From NCBI GenBank assembly GCA_050012355.1, contig JBEKHI010000087.1, forward strand, positions 1 through 23,225: a DNA stretch of 23,225 nucleotides. The letters run 5' to 3'. Source of the DNA: JBEKHI01 sp050012355 (lineage in GTDB: Bacteria; Actinomycetota; Actinomycetes; Streptosporangiales; Streptosporangiaceae). The translations under genes were made by a program, and so were the position numbers. Positions within the stretch are counted from its first letter, which is position 1, and every line of letters starts with the position of its first letter. Below are positions 7,560 to 13,708 of the stretch, piece after piece. The notes below the pieces were generated by a model. It worked only from the letters and a program-made list of their open reading frames with translations, searched no databases and was not told the DNA's origin.

Positions 7560-7610
7560 GATGTCCCATCGCTGGTGCTGTCACGCCAGCGATGGGACAT
7601 CGATGGCCCA
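7560..7610. repeat. Intergenic palindromic element, copy 1 (two inverted 16-bp cores)
   Basis: The core GATGTCCCATCGCTGG (7560-7575) is followed after a 10-nt loop by its exact complement CCAGCGATGGGACATC (7586-7601), then by the fragment ATCGATGGCCCA ending at 7610. It sits between convergent ppc and the MmyB-like regulator. It could fold into a 16-bp hairpin serving as a bidirectional terminator. The right arm encodes the last residues, and the loop the stop codon, of the regulator. Related copies lie at 13617-13674, 18941-18989 and 23191-23215. Confidence 0.85.
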
Positions 7611-8501
7611 TAAAACGGTTGCGAGCGGGCGTTCGGCTTGGTGGAGGGGGTAACAGGGGAAATGGGCGTCGGCTTCTTCTCCGGCGGCTAGCCGGGTCAG
7701 GGTGTCCTTGCTCGCCGGGTCCGTCGCCGTGTAGGCGACCAGTCGCGCACCCGGGACCTCCCGCACGTCAAAACTGGTTGAGGTCAGCGCGAACTGGCCG
7801 AACGCCGGATGGCGGAACAACTTGAGGTAGCGCACGTTCCGCGCGACGTCCTGTGAGCGCCAGGCGGCGGCGAAGGCGTCAGAGATCCCCTCCATGCGCT
7901 GGATGAACCGGGTCCAGATCGGATCGCCGACGTGCCGGCCGTAAGCGCCGCGCAGCTGCGCGACCATCGACCTGATCGAGTCCTCGCGGTTCTCCACCGG
8001 GCTGCAGCACGGCGGCCGGGTGAGCAGCGAACGCAGCGCGTTGCGCTCGGGCGGCAGCGCGGCGATAAGGTCGGCGAAGATGGCCGCGTACGGCTGGTTC
8101 CAGGCGAGCACGTCGAACATCTCGGTCAGCACCGCCGCCGGGTAACTGAGGCCGTCGATTATCTCCTGGACCGCTGGCGGCACCGGGCAGTCAAAGCACG
8201 GCGCAGGCGACGAGTCGGCGCCCGGCACCTCCGCCAGCAGCATCAGATGCGCTCGCTCGGCCGGGTCGAGCCGCAGCGTCCTGGCGATCGCCTCGAGCAC
8301 CTGGACCGAGACATGGATCGGGCGGCCCTGTTCCAGCCAGGTGTACCAGGTGACACCGACGCCGGCCAGCTGCGCGACCTCCTCGCGGCGCAGCCCGGCG
8401 GTGCGGCGCCGCGAACCGGCGGGCAGCCCGACGTCGGACGGCTGCACGCGTTCCCGGCGGGTGCGTAGGAAGGCGGCCAGTTCGGTGCGCTTGTCAGACA
8501 T
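7581..8501 (-). CDS. XRE-family regulator with MmyB-like ligand-binding domain
   Basis: The 306-residue protein has an N-terminal helix-turn-helix (residues about 10-85) with the family's typical RRRTAGLRREEVAQLAGV and WYTWLEQGR motifs, followed by an MmyB-like domain (PAS-like, fatty-acid-binding in characterised members): VLAWNQPYAAIF, RNALRSLL, VAQLRGAYGRHVGDP and RYLKLFRHPAFGQFALTSTS. Such regulators usually control a divergent neighbour, here the MFS exporter 82 bp away. The ATG at 8501 has a good Shine-Dalgarno (GAGAGG). The intergenic palindrome CCTGGTACCAGG with a further half-site is the likely operator. The last residues IDVPSLA and the TGA come from the palindromic repeat element at 7560-7601, so the native C-terminus may have been trimmed or recut. 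Effector unknown. Confidence 0.9.
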   Translation of the reverse strand: MSDKRTELAAFLRTRRERVQPSDVGLPAGSRRRTAGLRREEVAQLAGVGVTWYTWLEQGRPIHVSVQVLEAIARTLRLDPAERAHLMLLAEVPGADSSPAPCFDCPVPPAVQEIIDGLSYPAAVLTEMFDVLAWNQPYAAIFADLIAALPPERNALRSLLTRPPCCSPVENREDSIRSMVAQLRGAYGRHVGDPIWTRFIQRMEGISDAFAAAWRSQDVARNVRYLKLFRHPAFGQFALTSTSFDVREVPGARLVAYTATDPASKDTLTRLAAGEEADAHFPCYPLHQAERPLATVLWAIDVPSLA

Positions 8502-8527
8502 CGGATCCTCTCAGCAAGGTGCTGTCA

Positions 8528-8562
8528 GTACCAGGATAACTAGGCTCCTGGTACCAGGATAA
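8528..8562. promoter_or_regulatory. Candidate operator for the divergent MmyB-like regulator and MFS exporter
   Basis: GTACCAGGATAA occurs twice, at 8528-8539 and 8551-8562, 23 bp apart. The second copy lies within a perfect 12-bp palindrome, CCTGGTACCAGG (8547-8558). It fills the middle of the 82-bp divergent intergenic region, where one bound regulator could control both genes. Binding by the adjacent XRE protein is inferred from position. Confidence 0.65.
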
Positions 8563-8583
8563 GACCTGAGCAAGACTAATGCC

Positions 8584-10005
8584 ATGACAGAAATTCTCAT
8601 CCAGCGACCGACCGAGCGGCGCGTCGGACGCCGCGTCGGAAGCAGGCCGGGGGCGGTGCTCGCGGTAGTGCTGACCGGGCAGTTCATGGCCGTACTGGAC
8701 GCCTCCATCGTGAACGTCGCGATCCCTTCCATGCACGCCAGCCTGCACGCCTCCGGGGCCGGGCTGCAGCTCATCGTGGCCGGCTACACGGTCGCCTACG
8801 CGGTGCTGCTGGTGACCGGAGCGCGGCTCGGTGACATCCTCGGGCATCGGCGGATGTTCCTCGCCGGGACGGCCGCGTTCACCCTCGCCTCGCTCGGCTG
8901 CGGGCTCGCGCCGGACACGGGGTGGCTGATCGCGCTCCGGTTCGCTCAGGGCTTCGGCGCCGCGGCGATGATCCCGCAAGTGCTGTCGCTCATCCAGCGG
9001 AGCTACCGCGAACCGGGGCCGCGGGCGCGGGCCATGGCCCGTTACTCCACGGTGCTGGCCGGCGGGGCGGTCGTCGGGCAGGTCATCGGCGGCCTGCTGA
9101 TCGCGGCCAACATCGCGCACCTGACCTGGCGGCCGATCTTCCTGGTCAACGTGCCGGTCGGCATCGCGCTGCTGGCGATCGGCTCGAGGATCCTGCCGGC
9201 CGCGGATACCCGTAAGACCGACCGCCGGATCGACCTACCCGGCCTGGTCATCCTGACCCCGGCGGTGCTCGCGTTCGTGCTGCCGCTGGTGCTCGGCCAG
9301 CCGCTTGGCTGGCCCGTTTGGGGCTGGGTCCTGCTGGCGCTCAGCGCAGTGGCCCTCGCCACCCTCCCGCGCATAGAGTCCCGGGTCACGCAGCCCATCC
9401 TCCCGGCGGCGCTGCTGAAGCGGCCAGGCATCCGGGCGGGCATCGGCGGCCTGTTCGTGGTGATGACCGCGTTCGGCGGCTGGTTCTTCGCGATGGCCCT
9501 CCAGCTACAGGATGGTCTCGGCGAGTCCGCGTTGCGGGCCGGCCTGACGTTCGTCCCCGCCGCGGGCATGTTCGCGCTGGTCAGCCTGAACTGGCGGTGG
9601 ATACCGGCGAGGTTCCACGCCGCCTTGCCCGCCGCCGGGTTCGTGCTGAACGCGGCCGGGATGGTCGCGCTCGCCATCGTCGGTCGCCACCAGGGAGCCG
9701 GGCTGTACGTGTTCGGCGGGGTGGCCGGGGCGGGCATGGCCCTGGCGTTCAGCCCGCTGATGACCCGCGTGCTCAGCAGGGTGCCGGTCGAGATCGCCGC
9801 CGACGCGAGCGGGGTCATCGTCACCGTGAACCAGCTAGCGCTGGTGGTAGGCGTCGCGACGTTCGGCTCGCTGTACCTGAACGTGGCAGGCCACCTAGGC
9901 TCGGAAAACGCGGCCCACGCGACCACCGTCACCTTCCTCGCCCTCGGCGCGTTCGCCCTGGCGGGCAGCGTGCTCGCCGCCCTGCATCACCGGGCCACGC
10001 GGTAG
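8584..10005 (+). CDS. MFS exporter, DHA2 (EmrB/QacA) type
   Basis: A 473-residue, mostly hydrophobic inner-membrane protein predicted to use the proton gradient to expel small molecules. Family motifs are visible: LDASIVNVAIPSM in TM1 (motif D1 of 14-helix drug exporters), GARLGDILGHRRMF between TM2 and TM3 (motif A), LRFAQGFGAAAM (motif B region), VVGQVIGGLL with WRPIFLVNVPVG (motif C region). Residues about 1-24 are a charged cytosolic tail. The ATG at 8584 is the first in frame, without a strong Shine-Dalgarno. It is divergent from the MmyB-like regulator and shares its operator, a usual drug- or metabolite-inducible exporter arrangement. The substrate cannot be read from sequence. Confidence 0.9.
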   Translation: MTEILIQRPTERRVGRRVGSRPGAVLAVVLTGQFMAVLDASIVNVAIPSMHASLHASGAGLQLIVAGYTVAYAVLLVTGARLGDILGHRRMFLAGTAAFTLASLGCGLAPDTGWLIALRFAQGFGAAAMIPQVLSLIQRSYREPGPRARAMARYSTVLAGGAVVGQVIGGLLIAANIAHLTWRPIFLVNVPVGIALLAIGSRILPAADTRKTDRRIDLPGLVILTPAVLAFVLPLVLGQPLGWPVWGWVLLALSAVALATLPRIESRVTQPILPAALLKRPGIRAGIGGLFVVMTAFGGWFFAMALQLQDGLGESALRAGLTFVPAAGMFALVSLNWRWIPARFHAALPAAGFVLNAAGMVALAIVGRHQGAGLYVFGGVAGAGMALAFSPLMTRVLSRVPVEIAADASGVIVTVNQLALVVGVATFGSLYLNVAGHLGSENAAHATTVTFLALGAFALAGSVLAALHHRATR

Positions 10006-10008
10006 GGT
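10003..10008 (+). promoter_or_regulatory. -10 box TAGGGT of alaX-birA (leaderless type)
   Basis: TAGGGT overlaps the TAG stop of the MFS gene and ends seven nt before the ATG at 10016. It supports that ATG over the GTG at 10007. Confidence 0.45.
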
Positions 10009-10015
10009 GCCGTGC

Positions 10016-10738
10016 ATGAGCAGGACGCACCGGCTGGAACTGGACGATCAGACGCTCCGGGAGTGGGACGCCACCGTCCTGGCGGTCACCGACGACGGCC
10101 TAGTCCTCGATCAGAGCGCCTTCTACCCAGGCGGGGGAGGACAGCCGCCAGATCACGGGGTGCTGCTGTGGGGCGGAGTGCAGACCCGGATCACCGGCGC
10201 CCGCAAGACGCCGGATGACCTTTACTACCTGCCCGCCGACGGGGATCCGCTCCCGTCGGCGGGCACCAAGGTCCGCGGCGCCGTCGAGGACGGCCGCCGC
10301 ACCGCGCTGATGCGCACCCACTCCGGGCTGCACGTGCTGTGCGGCGTGGTCTTCCGCGATTACCAGGTGCCGGTGACCGGCGGCAACATGGAAGAACTCA
10401 CCGCGCGGATGGACTTCAATCTGCCGGAAGTCCCCGAGGGCTTCAAGCAAGCCGTGGAGGACGCCTGCAACGCGGAAATACGAGCCGACCGAGCGATCGT
10501 GACCAGGACGCTGCCGCGCGATGAGGCGTTCCAGATCCCGGACATCATCCGCACCGCCACCAACCTGGTGCCACCCGAGGTGGAGCAGGTCCGCATCGTC
10601 GACATCACCGGGCTCGACCAGCAGGCCGACGGCGGCACCCACGTCGCGTCCACCGCGAGCATCGGCCGCATCCGGGTGGCCAAGGTGGAGAACAAGGGTA
10701 AGGGCTTCCGCCGGGTCCGCATAGAGATCTCGTCGTGA
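10016..10738 (+). CDS. Alanyl-tRNA editing protein (AlaX)
   Basis: A free-standing homologue of the AlaRS editing domain that hydrolyses Ser-tRNA(Ala) or Gly-tRNA(Ala) in trans. The 240-residue length fits AlaX-M. Near the N-terminus is QSAFYPGGGGQPPDHG, the signature of this fold. Zinc ligands appear as H102-x3-H106 in RTHSGLHVLCG. The second metal motif, normally CGGTH, reads DGGTHV (Asp205, His209), so the usual cysteine is replaced by aspartate; zinc might still bind through three histidines and the aspartate. The ATG at 10016 is preferred to the GTG at 10007 because TAGGGT lies seven nt upstream. The stop overlaps the GTG of birA by four bases (GTGA), implying translational coupling. Confidence 0.88.
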   Translation: MSRTHRLELDDQTLREWDATVLAVTDDGLVLDQSAFYPGGGGQPPDHGVLLWGGVQTRITGARKTPDDLYYLPADGDPLPSAGTKVRGAVEDGRRTALMRTHSGLHVLCGVVFRDYQVPVTGGNMEELTARMDFNLPEVPEGFKQAVEDACNAEIRADRAIVTRTLPRDEAFQIPDIIRTATNLVPPEVEQVRIVDITGLDQQADGGTHVASTASIGRIRVAKVENKGKGFRRVRIEISS

Positions 10739-11895
10739 CGCGCGCGCCGCTCGACGCGGACCAGGTCCGTGCGGCGGTGCTGCGCCCCGGCGGACTGTGG
10801 CGGCGGATCGATGTGGTCCAGGAGACCGGTTCCACCAACGCCGATCTGCTGGCCGCCGCCGAGACAACCGACCAGGGCATCGTCCTCGTCGCCGAGTCGC
10901 AGAACGCGGGTCGTGGCCGCCTCGGCCGGACCTGGACCAGCCCGCCGCGCGCGGCGCTGACCTTCTCCGTGCTGTTGCGGCCGAGCCTGCCCGCCACCAA
11001 ACGCGGCTGGCTGCCGCTGATCGCAGGCATCGCGGCCGCCGCCGCCATACAAAAGGTGTCCGGCCTCGACCCGCGCCTTAAGTGGCCGAACGACGTGCTC
11101 ATAGCCGGCCGCAAGACCGCTGGCATCCTGGCGGAGGCCACCGGGCCGTTCGTCGTCATCGGAACCGGGATCAACGTCTCCACCACGCAGGCCGAGCTGC
11201 CGCCGCCGGGGCCTGGCGGGCTGCCGCCGACCTCGCTGGCGGTCGCGGGCGCGGACGACGTCACCCGGGAGGCGCTGCTCATCGCGCTGCTCGCCGAGCT
11301 TGAGCGGCTGTACGTAGCCGGCCAGGAATGGCGCGAGGAGTACTTGCGCTGGTCCGGCACCGTCGGCACCGCCGTACGGGTGGAACTGCCGGGGGACCGG
11401 ACGCTCACCGGGACCGCGACCGGAATCGATGCGGATGGCCAGCTCCTCGTCGCGACATCGGGCGGCGTGCCCGTGACAGTGTCGGCCGGGGACGTGGTAC
11501 ACCTTCGGTTACAGCCAGGCGCGATATATGTTCTTAGGCATGGCGCAAGGTCGCGGGTACGCCGAGGGGGAACAGCCGGTGCTGGTCCTGCATCCGCACT
11601 GGAAAGTGCTCGTGGGGCCGGTCCTGCTCACCATCGTGGTGGTAGCGGCGCTGCTGGTCGGAGAGGTCTTGGTCCCGTCCAGCCGCGAGGCGGCCGTGAT
11701 CCGCGTGGCGATCGCCGCCGCGGCCGTGCTGGTGATCATGCTGTGGCTGATGGTGCCGCTGCTGCGGTGGCGCACGACGGTGTACGAGCTGACCACCCGT
11801 CGCCTGAGCATGCGCACCGGGATCATCGCCCGCCGTGGCCGGGATATCCCGCTGGCCCGCATCACCGACGTGTCGTTCGCCAAGTCGCTGCTTGA
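10735..11895 (+). CDS. birA: Biotin-[acetyl-CoA-carboxylase] ligase with apparent stop-codon loss
   Basis: The protein activates biotin to biotinyl-AMP and attaches it to the lysine of carboxylase carrier domains, such as the partner of the acyl-CoA carboxylase encoded downstream. Signatures are ETGSTNADL (residues 30-38), the biotin/ATP loop GRGRLGRTW (59-67), KWPNDVL (116-122), KTAGIL and IGTGINV (142-148). There is no N-terminal DNA-binding domain, so it is a group I ligase without repressor function. The C-terminal SH3-like domain ends at DVVHLR (residue 258, base 11508), where homologues stop. The next codon is TTA (11509-11511), one change from TGA or TAA. The frame then runs 128 residues of Arg/Gly/Ala-rich sequence through the PH-domain gene in another frame. 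The extension is most likely readthrough sequence, or a base error. Confidence 0.88.
   Translation: MTRAPLDADQVRAAVLRPGGLWRRIDVVQETGSTNADLLAAAETTDQGIVLVAESQNAGRGRLGRTWTSPPRAALTFSVLLRPSLPATKRGWLPLIAGIAAAAAIQKVSGLDPRLKWPNDVLIAGRKTAGILAEATGPFVVIGTGINVSTTQAELPPPGPGGLPPTSLAVAGADDVTREALLIALLAELERLYVAGQEWREEYLRWSGTVGTAVRVELPGDRTLTGTATGIDADGQLLVATSGGVPVTVSAGDVVHLRLQPGAIYVLRHGARSRVRRGGTAGAGPASALESARGAGPAHHRGGSGAAGRRGLGPVQPRGGRDPRGDRRRGRAGDHAVADGAAAAVAHDGVRADHPSPEHAHRDHRPPWPGYPAGPHHRRVVRQVAA
11527..11532 (+). promoter_or_regulatory. -10 box TATGTT of the PH-domain gene (leaderless type)
   Basis: TATGTT ends seven nt before the ATG at 11540, and the alternative ATG at 11528 lies inside the box. It therefore decides the start in favour of 11540. 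Confidence 0.45.
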
Positions 11896-12064
11896 CCGGA
11901 TGCTCGGCTGTGGCCGCCTGGTGGTCGAGTCGGCCGGGATGCACGGCGAGGAGGTGCTCAACGACATCCCGCGGGTCGAGCGGGCGCAGGCGATACTGTT
12001 CCAGCTCGTCGAGGAAGAGCGGAACCGGGTAAGCAGCACCGACGAACGGAGGCGTCTTGACTGA
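11540..12064 (+). CDS. Membrane-anchored bacterial PH-domain protein (bPH2/YdbS type)
   Basis: A 174-residue inner-membrane protein. After LHPHWKVLVGP it has two transmembrane segments (residues about 23-45 and 54-80), then a bacterial PH domain: TTVYELTTRRLSMRTGIIAR, DIPLARITDVSFAKSLLDRM, GCGRLVVESAG and DIPRVERAQAILF. In this family RDIPLxRITDV is the hallmark. Its molecular role is unknown; homologues often sit beside biotin ligase and carboxylase genes in actinomycetes (from memory). The ATG at 11540 is preferred over the in-frame ATG at 11528, which falls inside a TATGTT box seven nt before 11540. The gene overlaps the birA readthrough frame and overlaps the next gene by eight bases. Confidence 0.87.
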   Translation: MAQGRGYAEGEQPVLVLHPHWKVLVGPVLLTIVVVAALLVGEVLVPSSREAAVIRVAIAAAAVLVIMLWLMVPLLRWRTTVYELTTRRLSMRTGIIARRGRDIPLARITDVSFAKSLLDRMLGCGRLVVESAGMHGEEVLNDIPRVERAQAILFQLVEEERNRVSSTDERRRLD

Positions 12065-12836
12065 CCTTGTCCAGCTCCGCCGGCACGGGGACCACATCGC
12101 CGAGATCACGCTGAACCGCCCCGAGGCGATGAACGCGATCTCCACCGCCCTGGCGCGCGAGCTGGTCGCGACCTGTGCCACGTTGGCGGCCGATCCAGCG
12201 GTCAGGGCAGTGGTGCTTTCCGGAGCGCCGGGCCGGGCGTTCTGCGCCGGCGCGGATCTCAAGGAACGGAACGGGATGTCCGACCAGCAGATCCAGGGGC
12301 AGCGCCCGGCGGTGCGCGCGATGTTCGGCGCGGTGCGCGAGTTGCCGCAGCCGGCCATCGCGGCGGTGCACGGCTTCGCGCTCGGCGGCGGCTTCGAGCT
12401 CGCGCTGAGCTGCGACCTGATCGTGGCCGACGAGACCGCGGTGCTCGGGCTGCCCGAGGTCACCGTCGGCCTGGTCCCCGGTGGCGGTGGTACGCAGCTT
12501 TCGCTGCGCAGGCTAGGGGCGGGGCTGGCCGCCGACCTTGTACTGACCGGCCGTCGCGTAAGTATTGATGAGGCAGAACGGCGCGGCCTCATCGACCGGC
12601 GCACCCCAGCCGGCGCCGCCGGTGCGGTCGCCCTCGAGCTGGCGGCCACGATCGCGGGAAACTCACCGGTCGGGGTCCGGGCCGCCAAGCGCGCGCTGCG
12701 CGACGGATGGGGCCTGTCGCTCGAGCCGGCGATCGACATCGAGGAGAACGCCTGGCGCACCTCCGCCACCTCCGCCGACCGCCGGGAGGGCATCGCCGCG
12801 TTCGCCGAAAAACGCCCCCCCAAGTGGCCCACCTAA
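12057..12836 (+). CDS. Enoyl-CoA hydratase/isomerase family protein (crotonase fold)
   Basis: A 259-residue crotonase that would hydrate trans-2-enoyl-CoA to 3-hydroxyacyl-CoA. Visible are ITLNRPEAMNAIST, the oxyanion-hole/CoA motif AFCAGADLKE (residues 61-70), GFALGGGFELALSCD with the first catalytic glutamate (Glu114) and GLPEVTVGLVPGGGGTQ with the second (Glu134). Both glutamates present favours true hydratase activity over the isomerase variants. The C-terminus EGIAAFAEKRPPKW is typical. The start is TTG at 12057, overlapping the preceding stop by eight bases, with GGAGG at 12048-12052 as Shine-Dalgarno, so translation is coupled. With the HMG-CoA lyase and acyl-CoA carboxylase nearby, leucine or branched acyl-CoA breakdown (for example a methylglutaconyl-CoA step) is plausible but unproven. 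Confidence 0.93.
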   Translation: MTDLVQLRRHGDHIAEITLNRPEAMNAISTALARELVATCATLAADPAVRAVVLSGAPGRAFCAGADLKERNGMSDQQIQGQRPAVRAMFGAVRELPQPAIAAVHGFALGGGFELALSCDLIVADETAVLGLPEVTVGLVPGGGGTQLSLRRLGAGLAADLVLTGRRVSIDEAERRGLIDRRTPAGAAGAVALELAATIAGNSPVGVRAAKRALRDGWGLSLEPAIDIEENAWRTSATSADRREGIAAFAEKRPPKWPT

Positions 12837-12853
12837 GGCCCGCCCAAGGGGCA

Positions 12854-12904
12854 GCGATGAGTCATCGACGCCCATAGAAGGGCCGCGATGAGTCATCGAC
12901 GCCC
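12854..12904. repeat. Two direct copies of a 20-bp unit with internal dyad
   Basis: GCGATGAGTCATCGACGCCC occurs at 12854-12873 and exactly again at 12885-12904, a 31-bp period. The heart of each unit, CGATGAGTCATCG, is a near-perfect palindrome. The pair fills the 112-bp gap between the enoyl-CoA hydratase gene and the MBL gene, ending 31 bp before the MBL -10 box. It differs from the other palindromic elements in this window. Confidence 0.75.
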
Positions 12905-12935
12905 TTCGTGGCGGCGGCCGCGCGGCGCGGCGGGA

Positions 12936-12941
12936 TAGCGT
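12936..12941 (+). promoter_or_regulatory. -10 box TAGCGT of the MBL gene (leaderless type)
   Basis: TAGCGT ends seven nt before the ATG at 12949, and no Shine-Dalgarno is present. Confidence 0.45.
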
Positions 12942-12948
12942 AGGTCTC

Positions 12949-13593
12949 ATGCGGCTTACGAAACTTGGTCACTCCTGCGTTCGGCTCGCTAAGGACAGCG
13001 GCACTCTCGTCATTGATCCAGGTCCCTTCGGCGACGGTGCCGCCAGCGCGCTCGAAGGCGCCGACGCCGTCCTTATCACCCATGAGCACTGGGATCACGT
13101 GGACGTCGACGCGGTCAGCGTGGCGCTCGGGGCCAACCCGGGGCTCACGGTCTGGACCCACCCGTCGGTGGCCGCGCTGTTCGGTTCGTACCGGAGCCAG
13201 GTGCACGAGGTACACCACGGCGAATCACTCGACGTGGCCGGGTTCGGCATCCGTGTCTTCGGCGAGGAGCACGCACTGATCCACGAAGACATCCCGCTCA
13301 TCGGCAACGTGGGCTTCCTCGTCGACGACCAGGTGTTCCACCCCGGTGACTCGTTCACCGTCCCAGCCGCGCCGGTTGACACCCTGCTGCTTCCGGTATC
13401 AGGCCCCTGGCTGAAAACCGGCGAGATGATCGACTACTACCGCGCGGTATCGCCGACCCGCGGACTAGCGATCCACGAGGCGATCCTCAACGACGCGGGC
13501 CTGTCCATCGTCGACCGCATGCTCGGCGTAGCCGCCCAGCCCTCAGGAACCTCACTAACAAGACTAACCCCAGGCGAAGCCACAGACCTATAG
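12949..13593 (+). CDS. Metallo-beta-lactamase-fold hydrolase (UlaG-like)
   Basis: A 214-residue cytosolic metallohydrolase. The N-terminus MRLTKLGHSCVRL and the metal motif THEHWDH (His45, His47, Asp49, His50) define the MBL fold. Further likely ligands are His112 (or His108) in GEEHALIHED, Asp134 in HPGDSF and His176 in LAIHEAIL. The compact size and lack of extra domains fit UlaG-like proteins annotated as Zn-dependent hydrolases of the beta-lactamase fold; the substrate is unknown. The ATG at 12949 has TAGCGT seven nt upstream and no Shine-Dalgarno. Two direct 20-bp repeats lie just upstream. The gene is followed within 25 bp by a palindromic repeat element and is probably monocistronic. 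Confidence 0.9.
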   Translation: MRLTKLGHSCVRLAKDSGTLVIDPGPFGDGAASALEGADAVLITHEHWDHVDVDAVSVALGANPGLTVWTHPSVAALFGSYRSQVHEVHHGESLDVAGFGIRVFGEEHALIHEDIPLIGNVGFLVDDQVFHPGDSFTVPAAPVDTLLLPVSGPWLKTGEMIDYYRAVSPTRGLAIHEAILNDAGLSIVDRMLGVAAQPSGTSLTRLTPGEATDL

Positions 13594-13616
13594 CGGCCAC
13601 CCGTGGCGGCGTTCGG

Positions 13617-13674
13617 ACCCCATGGATGTCCCATCGCTGGTGCTATAGGCCCATCGGTGGGCCATCCATGGGGT
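13617..13674. repeat. Intergenic palindromic element, copy 2
   Basis: The 16-bp core GATGTCCCATCGCTGG (13625-13640) matches copy 1 exactly. It lies in a longer imperfect inverted repeat: ACCCCATGGATG (the last A/T bases of the left arm) at 13617-13628 mirrors CATCCATGGGGT at 13663-13674. The middle of the right arm carries the variant GGTGGGCCATCC. It lies between the MBL stop and the HMG-CoA lyase promoter. Confidence 0.82.
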
Positions 13675-13695
13675 GGACTGCCGCGCTGGCGGCGT

Positions 13696-13701
13696 TAAGC
13701 T
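13696..13701 (+). promoter_or_regulatory. -10 box TAAGCT of the HMG-CoA lyase/carboxylase operon (leaderless type)
   Basis: TAAGCT ends seven nt before the GTG at 13709, with no Shine-Dalgarno. It supports that GTG over the GTG at 13673, which lies inside a repeat element. Confidence 0.5.
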
Positions 13702-13708
13702 GGTTCTC

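Noticed and set aside
9042..9932. 296-codon frame antisense to the MFS gene
   Set aside because: Typical antisense shadow in GC-rich DNA; the MFS frame has all family motifs.
10007..10015. Upstream GTG (10007) as start of AlaX
   Set aside because: It would overlap the TAGGGT box; ATG 10016 fits the spacing seen at other starts.
11512..11895. Real extra C-terminal domain on BirA
   Set aside because: The sequence is Arg/Gly/Ala-rich low complexity and coincides, out of frame, with a well-supported PH-domain gene.
12854..12904. Two 20-bp direct repeats as a CRISPR array
   Set aside because: Only two units with an 11-bp spacer and no cas genes; reported as a repeat or operator instead.
13673..13708. 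Upstream GTG (13673) as start of HMG-CoA lyase
   Set aside because: It lies in a palindromic repeat and adds 12 unconserved residues; GTG 13709 has a -10 box at the usual seven nt.
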